From CAZAKZ01 sp964485695 (GTDB lineage: Bacteria > Planctomycetota > JAFGQW01), in NCBI GenBank assembly GCA_964485695.1, contig CAZAKZ010000007.1, forward strand, positions 21,637 to 85,636: a stretch of DNA of 64,000 bases, given 5' to 3'. Within the stretch, counting starts at the first letter, position 1. Each line of letters starts with the position of its first letter. This document shows positions 43,829 to 53,595 of the stretch, in pieces. The position numbers and the translations under genes are program-made. The notes below the pieces were generated by a model. It ran no database searches, was not told the origin of the DNA, and saw only the letters and a list, made by a program, of their open reading frames with translations.

Positions 43829-44578
43829 ATGAATTCCAAAGGAACGAAGCCCAGAAAAACCAGGGCCGGAGGGGGTCTCCTCGTCCTGGCGGTCGTGGCT
43901 TTCGGATTCACGAGCTGCACGGCAAAGTACAAACAGCTCATACTGGAGAGGGAGCGGGAGATCGCTGCCCTGAAGGATGAAAGATCCCGGATGGAAGCTG
44001 AAAACCGGAGCCTCCGCGCCGCGGACGACTCTGGGAGAGAACGCCTCAAGGTGGCTCTCGGCGAGAACAACCACCTGAAATCACTATTGAGCCAGGAAAG
44101 GGAGAAGGCTCTCGAGAAGCCTGCCCAGAAAACCTCTGCCCAGAAAACCATAGCCGGCGACCTGGCAGAACTTGCCCGGGGCAACGGTCTGAAGGTGATG
44201 AACAGGCCGGAGGGTGTGGCCGTGATCCTTCCCGGCGCATTGACCTTCCGATCGGGAAGCGTGAATCTCACCCCCGGGGGAAAGACGCTGCTCCAGAAGC
44301 TTGCCCGCACCATCAAGACCCGGTTTCCGTCCAGAATGCTCAGCATCGAGGGGCACACCGATTCCCAGGCCATCAAGAAAAGCAAGTTCGGTACCAACTG
44401 GCGCCTGAGCGCCGAGCGAGCCGAGAGCGTCCGGTCCTTCCTGTTCAGGAATGGAATCAGCAAGCAATCCAAGGTGCGGGTGGTGGGGTACGGTCCGACG
44501 GTGCCCGTCACCTCCAACAAACGGGAGTCCGGACGCAAGCAGAACCGCAGGGTCGAGGTCGTGATCCTGAATGGTTAA
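43829..44578 (+). CDS. OmpA-family lipoprotein
   Basis: 249 residues. Lipoprotein signal (GGLLVLAVVAFGFTSC, Cys near residue 30), then a coiled coil (LILEREREIAALKDERSRME) and a C-terminal OmpA domain with LSIEGHTDSQAI and NWRLSAERAESVRSFL that binds peptidoglycan. This coiled-coil plus OmpA layout resembles Pal-like or MotB-like wall anchors. I chose the ATG at 43829, nine bases after GGGAGGG; the ATG at 43820 abuts that site. It follows pilD by about 90 bases. A palindrome abuts its stop codon. Confidence 0.85.
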   Translation: MNSKGTKPRKTRAGGGLLVLAVVAFGFTSCTAKYKQLILEREREIAALKDERSRMEAENRSLRAADDSGRERLKVALGENNHLKSLLSQEREKALEKPAQKTSAQKTIAGDLAELARGNGLKVMNRPEGVAVILPGALTFRSGSVNLTPGGKTLLQKLARTIKTRFPSRMLSIEGHTDSQAIKKSKFGTNWRLSAERAESVRSFLFRNGISKQSKVRVVGYGPTVPVTSNKRESGRKQNRRVEVVILNG

Positions 44579-44579
44579 C

Positions 44580-44603
44580 CCGGATACTTCATGAAGTATC
44601 CGG
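44580..44603. repeat. 24-bp perfect palindrome, family B copy 2
   Basis: CCGGATACTTCA followed by its exact reverse complement, directly after the stop codon of the OmpA-type gene; pairing extends with one bulge. Compared with 34414-34445 the central GAT/ATC is TAC/GTA, a paired change. Confidence 0.8.
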
Positions 44604-44711
44604 GGTAAGGAGACCCTTGCGGGGGTGTCCGGGTGAGCTCCTGTAACAAATTGTGATCACAGATTTTATATCAGCGTCATCGGTACGGATGGAGGGGTCC
44701 GCGCTTAGGGG

Positions 44712-44740
44712 TTGACCCGGTATCCATTGCCGACTAGGGT
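44712..44740 (+). promoter_or_regulatory. Candidate promoter for EF-G-like gene
   Basis: TTGACC (44712-44717), 17-base spacer, TAGGGT (44735-44740). A CCCTGAT/ATCAGGG leader hairpin lies at 44800-44821 before the ribosome site. Confidence 0.35.
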
Positions 44741-44865
44741 TGTCCCTTCAATCCGTACCCTACCCACCCCGAGGGGTAGACCGAGTATCGACCCTGATCT
44801 CCTGGAATCAGGGCCTTGTTCCATCTTGACTTTGGATTTGCTGTTTCCCATGGAGGAGGACGGCC

Positions 44866-46893
44866 GTGAGCGACGTCCAGAAAATCCGCAATGTGGCCCT
44901 GGTCGGCCACAGTGGCGCCGGAAAAACCAGTCTCGCTGAAGCATTCCTGTTCAAGGCCAAGGCCACCTCGCGACTGGGCAAGGTGGACGATGGATCTTCG
45001 ATTCTGGATTTTGACCCCGACGAGAAGGAACGCAGCAGCTCCATCGATTCAGCCCTTGCCCACCTGACGCACAAGGGAGCCGAGGTCAATCTCATCGACA
45101 CACCCGGCCTGGTGGATTTTCAGAGCGAGGCAGTCGGAGCCCTGCGCGCCGTGGAAACAGCCCTCTTCGTGGTGGGAGCCAACAGCGGCATCGGGGTCAA
45201 CACACGGGCCCTGTGGGGAGTCGCGGAAAAGGAGGGAATCGGCAGGGCCATCGTGATCAGCAAGATGGACACCGAAAACGTGGACGCCGCCGTGCTCCTG
45301 GAGGATGTCCGCGAGACCTTTGGATCGCGCTGCATCCCCTTCAACCTCAACGTGGGGGAGGGCCCGGGATTTTCCGGCGTATCCAGCTGCCTGGAGCCTC
45401 CGTCGGATGCTTCCTCGGAGGTGAAGGCCTGGCAGGAAACCCTCATCGAGGCCGTGGTGGAGGCGGACGAGGAGGCCCTGGAGACCTACCTGGAGGAGGG
45501 AGAGATCGCTCCGGACCAGTTCAAAGGACTCATCAGCAAGGCCATCGCCGCATGCACCCTGGTGCCGGTGTTCTTCACCAGTGTGGACAAGGACGCGGGC
45601 ATCGACGAGGCCCTGGAAGCCGTGGCGGCCTACTTTCCGGATCCCACCGAGGGCGTGAGGCGGAAGGTCGCAACCCAGGAAGGCGAGGAGCCCGACAAGG
45701 AACTGGAGCCGGATCCAGGCCAGCCCTTCGTCGGCCAGGTGTTCAAGATCGTGACGGACGACTACGTCGGCAAGCTCGCCTTCTTCAGGGTGTTTTCCGG
45801 GAAGGTCGCGTCCAATACCGCCTTCCACCTGGTTCGTTCCGACACCCAGGAAAAGATGACCAACATCTTCCGGGTTCAGGGCAAGGAGACCAAACCCGCG
45901 GATGAGGCCAGCGCCGGTCAGATCATGGCCATGGCCCGGGTGGAAGCCATCGCCATCGGTGACACCATCACCGGGGGAGACAACCTGATCCTTCCTCCGA
46001 TCCCCTTCCCAATCCCCATGGTGTCCCTGGCCGTGGAACCCAAGTCCCGGGGGGATGAGACCAAGATCGGGCCGACCCTCCAGAAGCTGGCCGACGAGGA
46101 CCCGAGCCTCACGGTGCGCCGGGATGCCCAGACCCGCGAGACCGTGGTCTCCGGATTGAGCGACCTGCACCTGAAGCTTAAGCTCGGGCGGATGCTCCGC
46201 CGCTACAAGGTGGAAGTCAACACCCGCCTTCCGAAGATCCCGTACTGGGAGACGATCACCTCCGATGGCGATGCCAAGTACCGCCACAAGAAGCAGACCG
46301 GGGGCGCCGGCCAGTTCGCCGAGGTCTGGATGCGTGTCAAGCCCAAGCCCAGGGGCGAGGGATTCGAGTTCGTCTCCAAGGTCGTGGGCGGCGCCATCTC
46401 ACAGGGTTTCCTTCCCAGCATCGAGAAGGGCGTGAAGCAGGTGTTGGTGCAGGGGGTCATTGCCGGCTGCCCGGTGAAGGACGTCTACGTGGAGGTGTAT
46501 GACGGCAAGGAACACCCCGTGGATTCCAAGGACATCGCGTTTCAGATCGCCGGACGCGAGGCGTTCAAGCTATCGGTCCAGATGGCCAAGCCCGTGATCC
46601 TGGAGCCCATCGTGGACGTGGAGATCCTGGTCCCCACCAAGAAAATGGGGGATATCACCTCGGACCTCAATTCCCGGCGGGGCCGGATCATGGGCATAGA
46701 CGCCGAGGGGACTTTGCAGTCCATCAAGGCACAGATCCCCTTGGCAGAGGTGCTCACCTATTCCACCGAACTACGGAGCCTCACTGGCGGCGAGGGGGCG
46801 TACACAGCCCACCTGAGCCATTACGATGTGGTGCCGCCCAACCTCGCCGAGGAGATCAAGGCGAGGTACGCCAAGGAGAAGGAGGCGGAGTAA
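44866..46893 (+). CDS. Elongation factor G-like protein (EF-G paralogue)
   Basis: 675 residues, five-domain translocase layout. G1 GHSGAGKTSLAEA near residue 15; switch I is shortened (DEKERSSSI in place of the usual EQERGITI); G3 DTPGLVDF; G4 reads SKMD instead of NKMD near 132. Domains III-V from about 370, with KHKKQTGGAGQFAEVWMRV-like text near 475 and the C-terminal RRGRIMG near 605. The set matches EF-G2-type paralogues found beside a normal fusA in many bacteria. The GTG start has GGAGGAGG upstream. Exact role unknown. Confidence 0.85.
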   Translation: MSDVQKIRNVALVGHSGAGKTSLAEAFLFKAKATSRLGKVDDGSSILDFDPDEKERSSSIDSALAHLTHKGAEVNLIDTPGLVDFQSEAVGALRAVETALFVVGANSGIGVNTRALWGVAEKEGIGRAIVISKMDTENVDAAVLLEDVRETFGSRCIPFNLNVGEGPGFSGVSSCLEPPSDASSEVKAWQETLIEAVVEADEEALETYLEEGEIAPDQFKGLISKAIAACTLVPVFFTSVDKDAGIDEALEAVAAYFPDPTEGVRRKVATQEGEEPDKELEPDPGQPFVGQVFKIVTDDYVGKLAFFRVFSGKVASNTAFHLVRSDTQEKMTNIFRVQGKETKPADEASAGQIMAMARVEAIAIGDTITGGDNLILPPIPFPIPMVSLAVEPKSRGDETKIGPTLQKLADEDPSLTVRRDAQTRETVVSGLSDLHLKLKLGRMLRRYKVEVNTRLPKIPYWETITSDGDAKYRHKKQTGGAGQFAEVWMRVKPKPRGEGFEFVSKVVGGAISQGFLPSIEKGVKQVLVQGVIAGCPVKDVYVEVYDGKEHPVDSKDIAFQIAGREAFKLSVQMAKPVILEPIVDVEILVPTKKMGDITSDLNSRRGRIMGIDAEGTLQSIKAQIPLAEVLTYSTELRSLTGGEGAYTAHLSHYDVVPPNLAEEIKARYAKEKEAE

Positions 46894-47223
46894 GAGTCCG
46901 CGCAATCCGCTGCAGGGTCCAGATTCACGTGTCCGGGCACGGGCACCCGGGCCCGGATGCGCAGTCCGATTCGGTACGGGTTTGAGCGCCGGATTCTCCA
47001 TTCGATACCCAAAATCACGGGCAACTCCGGCCCTCCACCGGCCTACCTGAGCAGGTATAATTCCTTTCTCCACCCGGGATAAGGAATGGACCGATCCTCT
47101 CGACGCTTCCGCCCTCTGCATACTCCTCAACTCGACCCAGATTCATTCCGACAGATCTTGCAGGAATTCAATGCGGGGATTCCTCGATGCTCTCCACATT
47201 CTGAAATCAAAGGAGGTGCCAAA
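46894..47223. other. Intergenic region before pilT
   Basis: 330 bases. A GC-rich imperfect hairpin (near 46932-46958), and a TATAAT at 47056-47061 preceded by GG, 163 bases before the pilT start. The Shine-Dalgarno AAAGGAGGTG is at 47208-47217. Confidence 0.45.
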
Positions 47224-48288
47224 ATGGTGCCGATTGAGGAGCTTCTCCAGATCCTGATCCAGCGAAACGGGTCGGATCTTCACATCAGTGCCGGCGCACC
47301 GCCGAAGATCCGCGTGGACGGAAAGCTCATCAGTACCGAGTATGACATACTCCCGCCCGAGGAGACCAAGAAGGTAGCTTACAGCGTTCTCAGCTCGGAC
47401 CAGATTGCCAAGTTCGAGAAGAACTGGGAGCTCGATTGCAGCTTCGGCATCGAAGGCCTCGGACGATTCCGCACCAACGTGTTTCTGCAGCGGGGGAGCG
47501 TGGCCTGCGTCATGCGCCTCATCCCCTTCGAGGTGAAAAATTTCGATGAGCTCGGCCTCCAGAGGAAGGTCTGTGAATATCTCTGCAACCTTCCCAAGGG
47601 CTTGATCCTGGTGACGGGGGCAACCGGCAGCGGCAAGTCCACCTCGCTGGCCGCCATGATCGATTTCATCAACGCGACCCGGAACGCCCACATCGTGACC
47701 ATCGAGGACCCCATCGAGTTCATTCACAGGAACAAGAATTGCCTGTTCAACCAGCGGGAAGTCCACAGCGACACCATGGGATTCAAACAGGCTCTGAAGA
47801 GCGTTCTTCGCCAGGACCCCGACGTCGTCCTCATCGGAGAAATGCGTGATGCCGAGACCATCGAGAGCGCCCTCACACTCTCCGAGACCGGCCACCTCAC
47901 ATTCGCCACATTGCACACGTCGGATTCCATCCAGACCATCAACCGTATCATCGACGTGTTTCCGGCGTTCCAGCAGCAGCAGATTCGCACCCAGCTGAGC
48001 TTCACTCTCCAGGCCGTCTTCTGCCAGCAGTTGATTCCCAAGGCGAACAACCGCGGTCGCGTACTGGCCGCAGAGATTCTCATCGCCAACGCGGCCAGCC
48101 GGAGCCTGATCCGCGATGACAAGATCCATCAGATCTACTCCATCATCCAGACCGGCGGCAAGTACGGCATGCGTACCATGAACCAGTCCCTCTACGAACT
48201 CTACAAGTCGAACCTGATCACATACGACGATGCGATTGCACGCTCCCTGGACCCGGAGGACATCCGACGGCTGTTCCAGAAGATGTGA
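47224..48288 (+). CDS. pilT: Type IV pilus retraction ATPase PilT
   Basis: 354 residues from the ATG at 47224, six bases after a perfect AAGGAGGTG; the 46 codons upstream are non-coding. GSDLHISAGAPPKIRVDG at the N-terminus, Walker A GATGSGKSTS near residue 138, VTIEDPIEF, Walker B VVLIGEMRD, TGHLTFATLH, and ASRSLIRDDKIHQIYSIIQT matching the AIRNLIRE effector region. It is followed by pilB and pilC in the same operon, a classic order. Confidence 0.96.
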   Translation: MVPIEELLQILIQRNGSDLHISAGAPPKIRVDGKLISTEYDILPPEETKKVAYSVLSSDQIAKFEKNWELDCSFGIEGLGRFRTNVFLQRGSVACVMRLIPFEVKNFDELGLQRKVCEYLCNLPKGLILVTGATGSGKSTSLAAMIDFINATRNAHIVTIEDPIEFIHRNKNCLFNQREVHSDTMGFKQALKSVLRQDPDVVLIGEMRDAETIESALTLSETGHLTFATLHTSDSIQTINRIIDVFPAFQQQQIRTQLSFTLQAVFCQQLIPKANNRGRVLAAEILIANAASRSLIRDDKIHQIYSIIQTGGKYGMRTMNQSLYELYKSNLITYDDAIARSLDPEDIRRLFQKM

Positions 48289-48318
48289 GGATCGGGGAGT
48301 GGAAAGAGGTAAGAAATC

Positions 48319-50037
48319 GTGACGGCTACGATAGATCGAAAACTACGAAGCATCCTGTTGAGGGACGGCCGGGTCAACGAGGAAGCCCTCAACTCAGCCA
48401 TGGCGCAGGCGGAGAAAGACCGCCAGCCTCTGACCACGATTCTCGCCTCCAAGAAACTCATGAGCGAGAAGCAGATCATCGGTATCATTGCCAGGGAGAT
48501 CAACCTGCCGCCCATCGATCTCGAGAGGTTCGAGATCGATCTGGCCATGGCCGAGGAGCTCTCCCAGGATCTGGCCGCGGACCACGGCGTGGTGCCCATC
48601 TCCAAGGTCAGCAACATCCTGACCATCGCGGTCTCGGACCCCTTCGACGTCTTCAAGCTCGACGATCTGAAGATCCTGACCCGGCTCAACCTGAGGCCGG
48701 TGGTGAGCACAGCCGAAGCCATCAGCCGTGCCTTCGAGGCGCTCTACAATCCGGGACAGGACCAGATGAACGCTCTCTTCGAGGGAGCGGTCAGGGACCA
48801 GGGGAGCGAGATCAAGGAGGTGGAGGAGGATGACGGCGCCCAGGACCTCTCGGAACTCTCCGAGGACGGATCTCCTGTGGTGCGGCTGGTCAACCTCGTC
48901 ATCTACCAGGCGGTGAAGTCCAGGAGCAGCGATATTCACATCGAGCCGTTCGAGAGGAAGATCCGGGTACGGTACCGTCAGGATGGAGTGCTACACGAGG
49001 CCTTCAGCCCGCCCAAGCGCATGATGAGTGCCCTTGCCAGCCGGATCAAGATCATGGCGCAGCTGGATATCGCCGAGAAGAGGAGGCCGCAGGACGGCAA
49101 GTTCAGGATCACCCTGGACGGCCGTAACATCGACTTCCGCGTCTCCGCGCTGCCCACCGTGTACGGCGAAAAGATCGTCATGCGTATCCTCGATACCTCC
49201 CACCTGGCTCTGACCATGGAGGGCCTGGGATTCGAGCCCAAGGCGCTCGAGGACTACCAGACGGCCGTGAAGTCGCCGTACGGCATGATCCTGCTCACCG
49301 GGCCGACCGGGAGCGGGAAATCCACGTCCCTTTACGCCGCGGTTCGTGAAATTCTTTCCTCGGAGGAAAACTTCGTTACCGTCGAGGATCCGGTCGAGTA
49401 CAAGATGGACGGGGTGAACCAGGTGAGCGTGAACGTCAAGCGGGGCATGACCTTCGCAGCGGCGCTTCGCTCCATCCTGCGCCAGGATCCTGACAAGGTC
49501 ATGATCGGCGAGATCCGTGATACAGAGACCATCGAGATCGCCGTGAAGGCGGCTTTGACAGGCCACCTCGTTCTGAGCACACTCCACACCAATGATGCAC
49601 CCAGCACCATCACGCGTATGGTGGACATGGGCGTTGACCCCTTCATGATCAGTTCCAGCACCACGCTCATCGCCGCCCAGCGTCTGGTGCGGAAACTATG
49701 CCCTCACTGCCGGGAGGAGTATGAAATCCCCCCGAGAGAGAGGCTCCTCGAGCTGGGCTTCCTGGAGGAGGAGGTCGAAGACACGGGCCTTACGCTTTAC
49801 CACAATGCAGGTTGCACCAAGTGCAACAGCGGATTCCGCGGCCGGTTCGCTCTGCTCGAGACCATGCCCATCACCGACAGCCTGAAACGCCTCATCCTCC
49901 GGGGGGCCAGCGCCCTGGAGATCAAGGACGAGGCCGTGAAGGAGGGTATGCTCACCCTGCGCCGGTGCGGGATTCTCAATGTGATCCGTGGGAAGACCAG
50001 TCTCGAGGAACTGGTCAGAGTGACCTTGGCTGATTGA
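48319..50037 (+). CDS. pilB: Type IV pilus assembly ATPase PilB
   Basis: Extension motor of the pilus. 572 residues: N-terminal GspE_N domain (about 40-150), then the ATPase with SSDIHIEPFERKIRVRYR near 200, Walker A GPTGSGKSTS near 332, VTVEDPVEYKM, Walker B KVMIGEIRD, TGHLVLSTLHTNDAP and the zinc module CPHC...CTKC near 460-500. The GTG at 48319 follows AGAGG by nine bases. It starts 30 bases after pilT. Confidence 0.96.
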   Translation: MTATIDRKLRSILLRDGRVNEEALNSAMAQAEKDRQPLTTILASKKLMSEKQIIGIIAREINLPPIDLERFEIDLAMAEELSQDLAADHGVVPISKVSNILTIAVSDPFDVFKLDDLKILTRLNLRPVVSTAEAISRAFEALYNPGQDQMNALFEGAVRDQGSEIKEVEEDDGAQDLSELSEDGSPVVRLVNLVIYQAVKSRSSDIHIEPFERKIRVRYRQDGVLHEAFSPPKRMMSALASRIKIMAQLDIAEKRRPQDGKFRITLDGRNIDFRVSALPTVYGEKIVMRILDTSHLALTMEGLGFEPKALEDYQTAVKSPYGMILLTGPTGSGKSTSLYAAVREILSSEENFVTVEDPVEYKMDGVNQVSVNVKRGMTFAAALRSILRQDPDKVMIGEIRDTETIEIAVKAALTGHLVLSTLHTNDAPSTITRMVDMGVDPFMISSSTTLIAAQRLVRKLCPHCREEYEIPPRERLLELGFLEEEVEDTGLTLYHNAGCTKCNSGFRGRFALLETMPITDSLKRLILRGASALEIKDEAVKEGMLTLRRCGILNVIRGKTSLEELVRVTLAD

Positions 50038-50221
50038 GGTCCGGTAAAAAAAACGAATCGGTCCTCCAGCGTGAGCTTCAGTCGGTTCAGGCTGGTACCG
50101 ATACCTGGTAGTGCGGACCGACAAGAGCCTATCCGCGTCGGTTTGCGAGCCCGGCTCACGAGTGGGAGGGAATGGATTGTCCGTCCTCCCGAGCTGGCCA
50201 CGAAGACTGGGATCATGAAAT

Positions 50222-51493
50222 ATGGCAACGTATAAATACCTCGCGAAGAACAATACCGGTGAGACCATTCAGGGAACGGTTTCCGCCAAGGATCAGGCCG
50301 AAGCACTGTCCGAGCTGCGCCGGAAAAACCTGGTGGTCCTCCAGGTTCATCAAGCCTCGGGAGCGGTGAGGAGCAGCGGGGGCAGACCTGCAGCGGGGGG
50401 AGGGAGCATCCTGGGATTCTCCCTGACCAAAGCCGGGATGAAGGCCGGCCAGGGCGTCAAGAAAGACGAGCTCGTTCTCTTTGCCCGCCAGCTGGCCACC
50501 ATGATCAGCGCCGGAATCCCACTGCTCGAATCCCTGGAGATTCTCTCCGAGCAGGCCGATACCGTGGGATTCAAGAAGTGCCTGGAAGACATCGTTTTCG
50601 AGATCCGTGGGGGCAAGGACCTGTCCCAGTGTTTTGAGAAATACCCCAAGGTCTTCTCGGACATCTTCGTCAGCATGATCAGAGCCGGTGAGGCTTCGGG
50701 TCAGCTGGATGAGATTCTGGCCCGCCTGGCGGATTACATGGAAGCGACGCAGAAGCTGAAGCGGGACATCCGCGCTGCCATGACATATCCGGTGATCAGC
50801 CTCATCCTGGTGCTGGGAATCACCGCGTTCTTGATGGTCGGCATCGTGCCCAAGTTCCAGGAGGTGTTCATCTCCCTGGAAGTCGACATGCCGAAGCTGA
50901 CCGAGTACGTGTTGAACGTGAGTCTCTGGTGCAAGGACAACTGGTATATATGGGCCGGCGTCGGATTCGGGGCCTTCATGCTGTTCGGCATATACAAGAA
51001 AACACCAGTGGGCAGCCGTCAGACCGACTGGATGAAGTTGAACGTGCCGGTCTTTGGGCCGCTGTTTCGCAAGGTCGCCCTGAGTCGATTTGCCCGGACG
51101 TTCTCCACGCTCATCAAGAGCGGCGTGCCGATCCTGGGCTCTCTGGAAATCGTCTCGCAGACCGCAGGCAACAGGGTCATCGCCGATGTGGTGGACGAAG
51201 CGCGTGAAAACGTCCGCCAGGGAGACGCGCTGAGCGAGCCGCTGGCGGAGTCCAAGGTGTTTCCGCCCATGGTGACGAGGATGATCGGAATCGGCGAGAA
51301 ATCCGGTTCGCTCGAGACGCTCCTCGAGAAGATCGCCGTGTTCTACGATGACCAGGTGGCGGCGGAGGTGAAGAGCCTCACGAGCATGATCGAGCCCATT
51401 CTCATCGGTGTGATGGGATTCCTGGTCGGGGGTATCGTCCTGGCCGTGTTCCTGCCCATCTTCGAGCTCCAGAAGAAACTGGCCACTCGGTAG
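50222..51493 (+). CDS. pilC: Type IV pilus platform protein PilC
   Basis: Polytopic inner-membrane platform through which PilB and PilT act. 423 residues with two GspF domains: FARQLATMISAGIPLLESLE near 90 and FARTFSTLIKSGVPILGSLE near 290, each followed by a helical bundle; membrane helices near 185-210, 235-260 and 395-415. It lies 184 bases after pilB, an unusually long gap for this operon, with no terminator seen there. Confidence 0.96.
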   Translation: MATYKYLAKNNTGETIQGTVSAKDQAEALSELRRKNLVVLQVHQASGAVRSSGGRPAAGGGSILGFSLTKAGMKAGQGVKKDELVLFARQLATMISAGIPLLESLEILSEQADTVGFKKCLEDIVFEIRGGKDLSQCFEKYPKVFSDIFVSMIRAGEASGQLDEILARLADYMEATQKLKRDIRAAMTYPVISLILVLGITAFLMVGIVPKFQEVFISLEVDMPKLTEYVLNVSLWCKDNWYIWAGVGFGAFMLFGIYKKTPVGSRQTDWMKLNVPVFGPLFRKVALSRFARTFSTLIKSGVPILGSLEIVSQTAGNRVIADVVDEARENVRQGDALSEPLAESKVFPPMVTRMIGIGEKSGSLETLLEKIAVFYDDQVAAEVKSLTSMIEPILIGVMGFLVGGIVLAVFLPIFELQKKLATR

Positions 51494-51504
51494 CCGGTCT
51501 CGAA

Positions 51505-51590
51505 ACGATAAATATCAAAAGTTTATTAGTTATGATAATTTTAAAAAATATCTAAGAGAAAGACGATAGAGTTCATTACGTTTATGACGG
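51505..51590. other. A/T-rich island between pilC and TPR gene
   Basis: About 85 bases with roughly 75 % A+T in a GC-rich region, including TATGATAAT at 51531-51539. A promoter with an upstream A/T element or a binding site for a nucleoid protein is possible. Confidence 0.5.
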
Positions 51591-51708
51591 GGAAAACCGG
51601 GAGGGGCGTACTCTCCCGAACAGGTCTATCCGCGGGGAAGCGGGGAACGATTCCCACCGCCCCGGCATCCGGATTTTCATCCCCTGGATTGAAGGAAGAG
51701 GATCATCC

Positions 51709-52527
51709 ATGACCCGAGCCAATCGGCGAAGAATCATCATCTATCCGATGGCGCTTCTGGTCGCCCTGGCCTTGACCTTCCTCGCCACCCAGGCCAAAGC
51801 CAGGGACGAGAAGAACCTCATCGGCACCCTCCTGAACGGAGGGGAGATGATGGCAAAGCTCGGCATGTTCGACAAGGCTGCCGAGAGTGCCACGAGAGTT
51901 CTGAAACTGGATCCGGATAACCTGTATGCACATCTCTTGCTTGCCTTGATACATCAGCGTTCAGCCCGGTACGAGGAATCGATCCGGGAATATGAAAATG
52001 CCCTGGAATTAACACGGATTCCGGAGCAGCGGCAATACATCCTGCTCGTGGTGGCGGACGTCACCCGGATGAAGAAGGACTACGAGGGGGCCCGTGCCTG
52101 CCTCGACCGGTTCAGAGAGTCATTCGGGGATACGCCCCGCTCTTCCATGGTCCGCGGGCGACTTCTCGCGGATCTCGGCGATCACGCAACCGCAGTCAAT
52201 TGGTACCGGAAGGCTGCCGGTGGAATCCCTCCCGTCAAGGGGGCCCACACGGCTCTGGCGTACAGCTATCTGGAACTCGGGGACCGAAAGAGAGCCCTTG
52301 AGACCCTGGAGGCTGCGGCCGGGAAGGGACTCGAGATCCGAGGCCTCTGGTATGAAGTGGCCGTGTTGCGTCGGGACCTCGGAGACCGGGAGGGAGCCAT
52401 CGAGGCCCTCCGGTCCGGCTTGAAGACGAGCCGCGAATCCATCCGATGGCGCCTGGAAAAGGAGAAGGCCGCGTGGGGGAGATTACCCACGGGCCTCATG
52501 GAGGAGACTGCCGCGGACGAGGGGTAA
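51709..52527 (+). CDS. TPR-repeat protein, exported
   Basis: 272 residues. N-terminal hydrophobic segment (IIIYPMALLVALALTFLATQ) as signal peptide or anchor. About five tetratricopeptide-like helices pairs follow, e.g. AAESATRVLKLDPDNLYAHLLLALI near residue 65 (given by position) and TALAYSYLELGDRKRALETL near 185. It sits between pilC and pilA, so a PilF/TfpS-like role in pilus assembly is possible, but PilF-specific residues were not identified. Ribosome site GGAAGAGG upstream. Confidence 0.8.
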   Translation: MTRANRRRIIIYPMALLVALALTFLATQAKARDEKNLIGTLLNGGEMMAKLGMFDKAAESATRVLKLDPDNLYAHLLLALIHQRSARYEESIREYENALELTRIPEQRQYILLVVADVTRMKKDYEGARACLDRFRESFGDTPRSSMVRGRLLADLGDHATAVNWYRKAAGGIPPVKGAHTALAYSYLELGDRKRALETLEAAAGKGLEIRGLWYEVAVLRRDLGDREGAIEALRSGLKTSRESIRWRLEKEKAAWGRLPTGLMEETAADEG

Positions 52528-52538
52528 TGAAGTAGCAA

Positions 52539-52557
52539 GGCCCCGGAACGCGGGGCC
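52539..52557 (+). terminator. Hairpin after TPR gene
   Basis: GGCCCCG/CGGGGCC stem with 5-base loop, 12 bases after the stop; no T run. Confidence 0.5.
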
Positions 52558-52671
52558 AAACAGGTAAAACGCTGATTCAATCGAATTCGCATTGTTTGCG
52601 GACATGTCAGTGGGGAGGTTTTGTAGTTTCGCTGACGATTTCAATGGCCATTTGAAAGGAGAATGGAGTTC

Positions 52672-53376
<705 letters not shown>

Positions 53377-53409
53377 TGACTCGCCAGAACCCGATTTGAT
53401 ATCGAACGA

Positions 53410-53433
53410 GGGCGGGCCCGAACGAGCCCGCCC
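53410..53433 (+). terminator. Terminator/attenuator between the two pilins
   Basis: GGGCGGGC/GCCCGCCC stem (53410-53417 with 53426-53433), 8-base loop, then GAGCTCTCTGTT. Confidence 0.7.
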
Positions 53434-53595
53434 GAGCTCTCTGTTCCCCCGGGCGCATGGGGGGGGAGTGCCCGAGGGAGTGGAGAGACATGTTCGTCGG
53501 TTTTTCGGGAGGTAGAGCCGTATCGGGGGATGAACGCGGAATTGGACGGGCGTCCCTGGAGGTGTCTGATCCCTGGGCTGAAGGAGGGAAGGTCG

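Noticed and set aside
44652..44661. TGTGATCACA palindrome resembling a CRP site
   Set aside because: The CRP consensus needs six bases between TGTGA and TCACA; here there are none.
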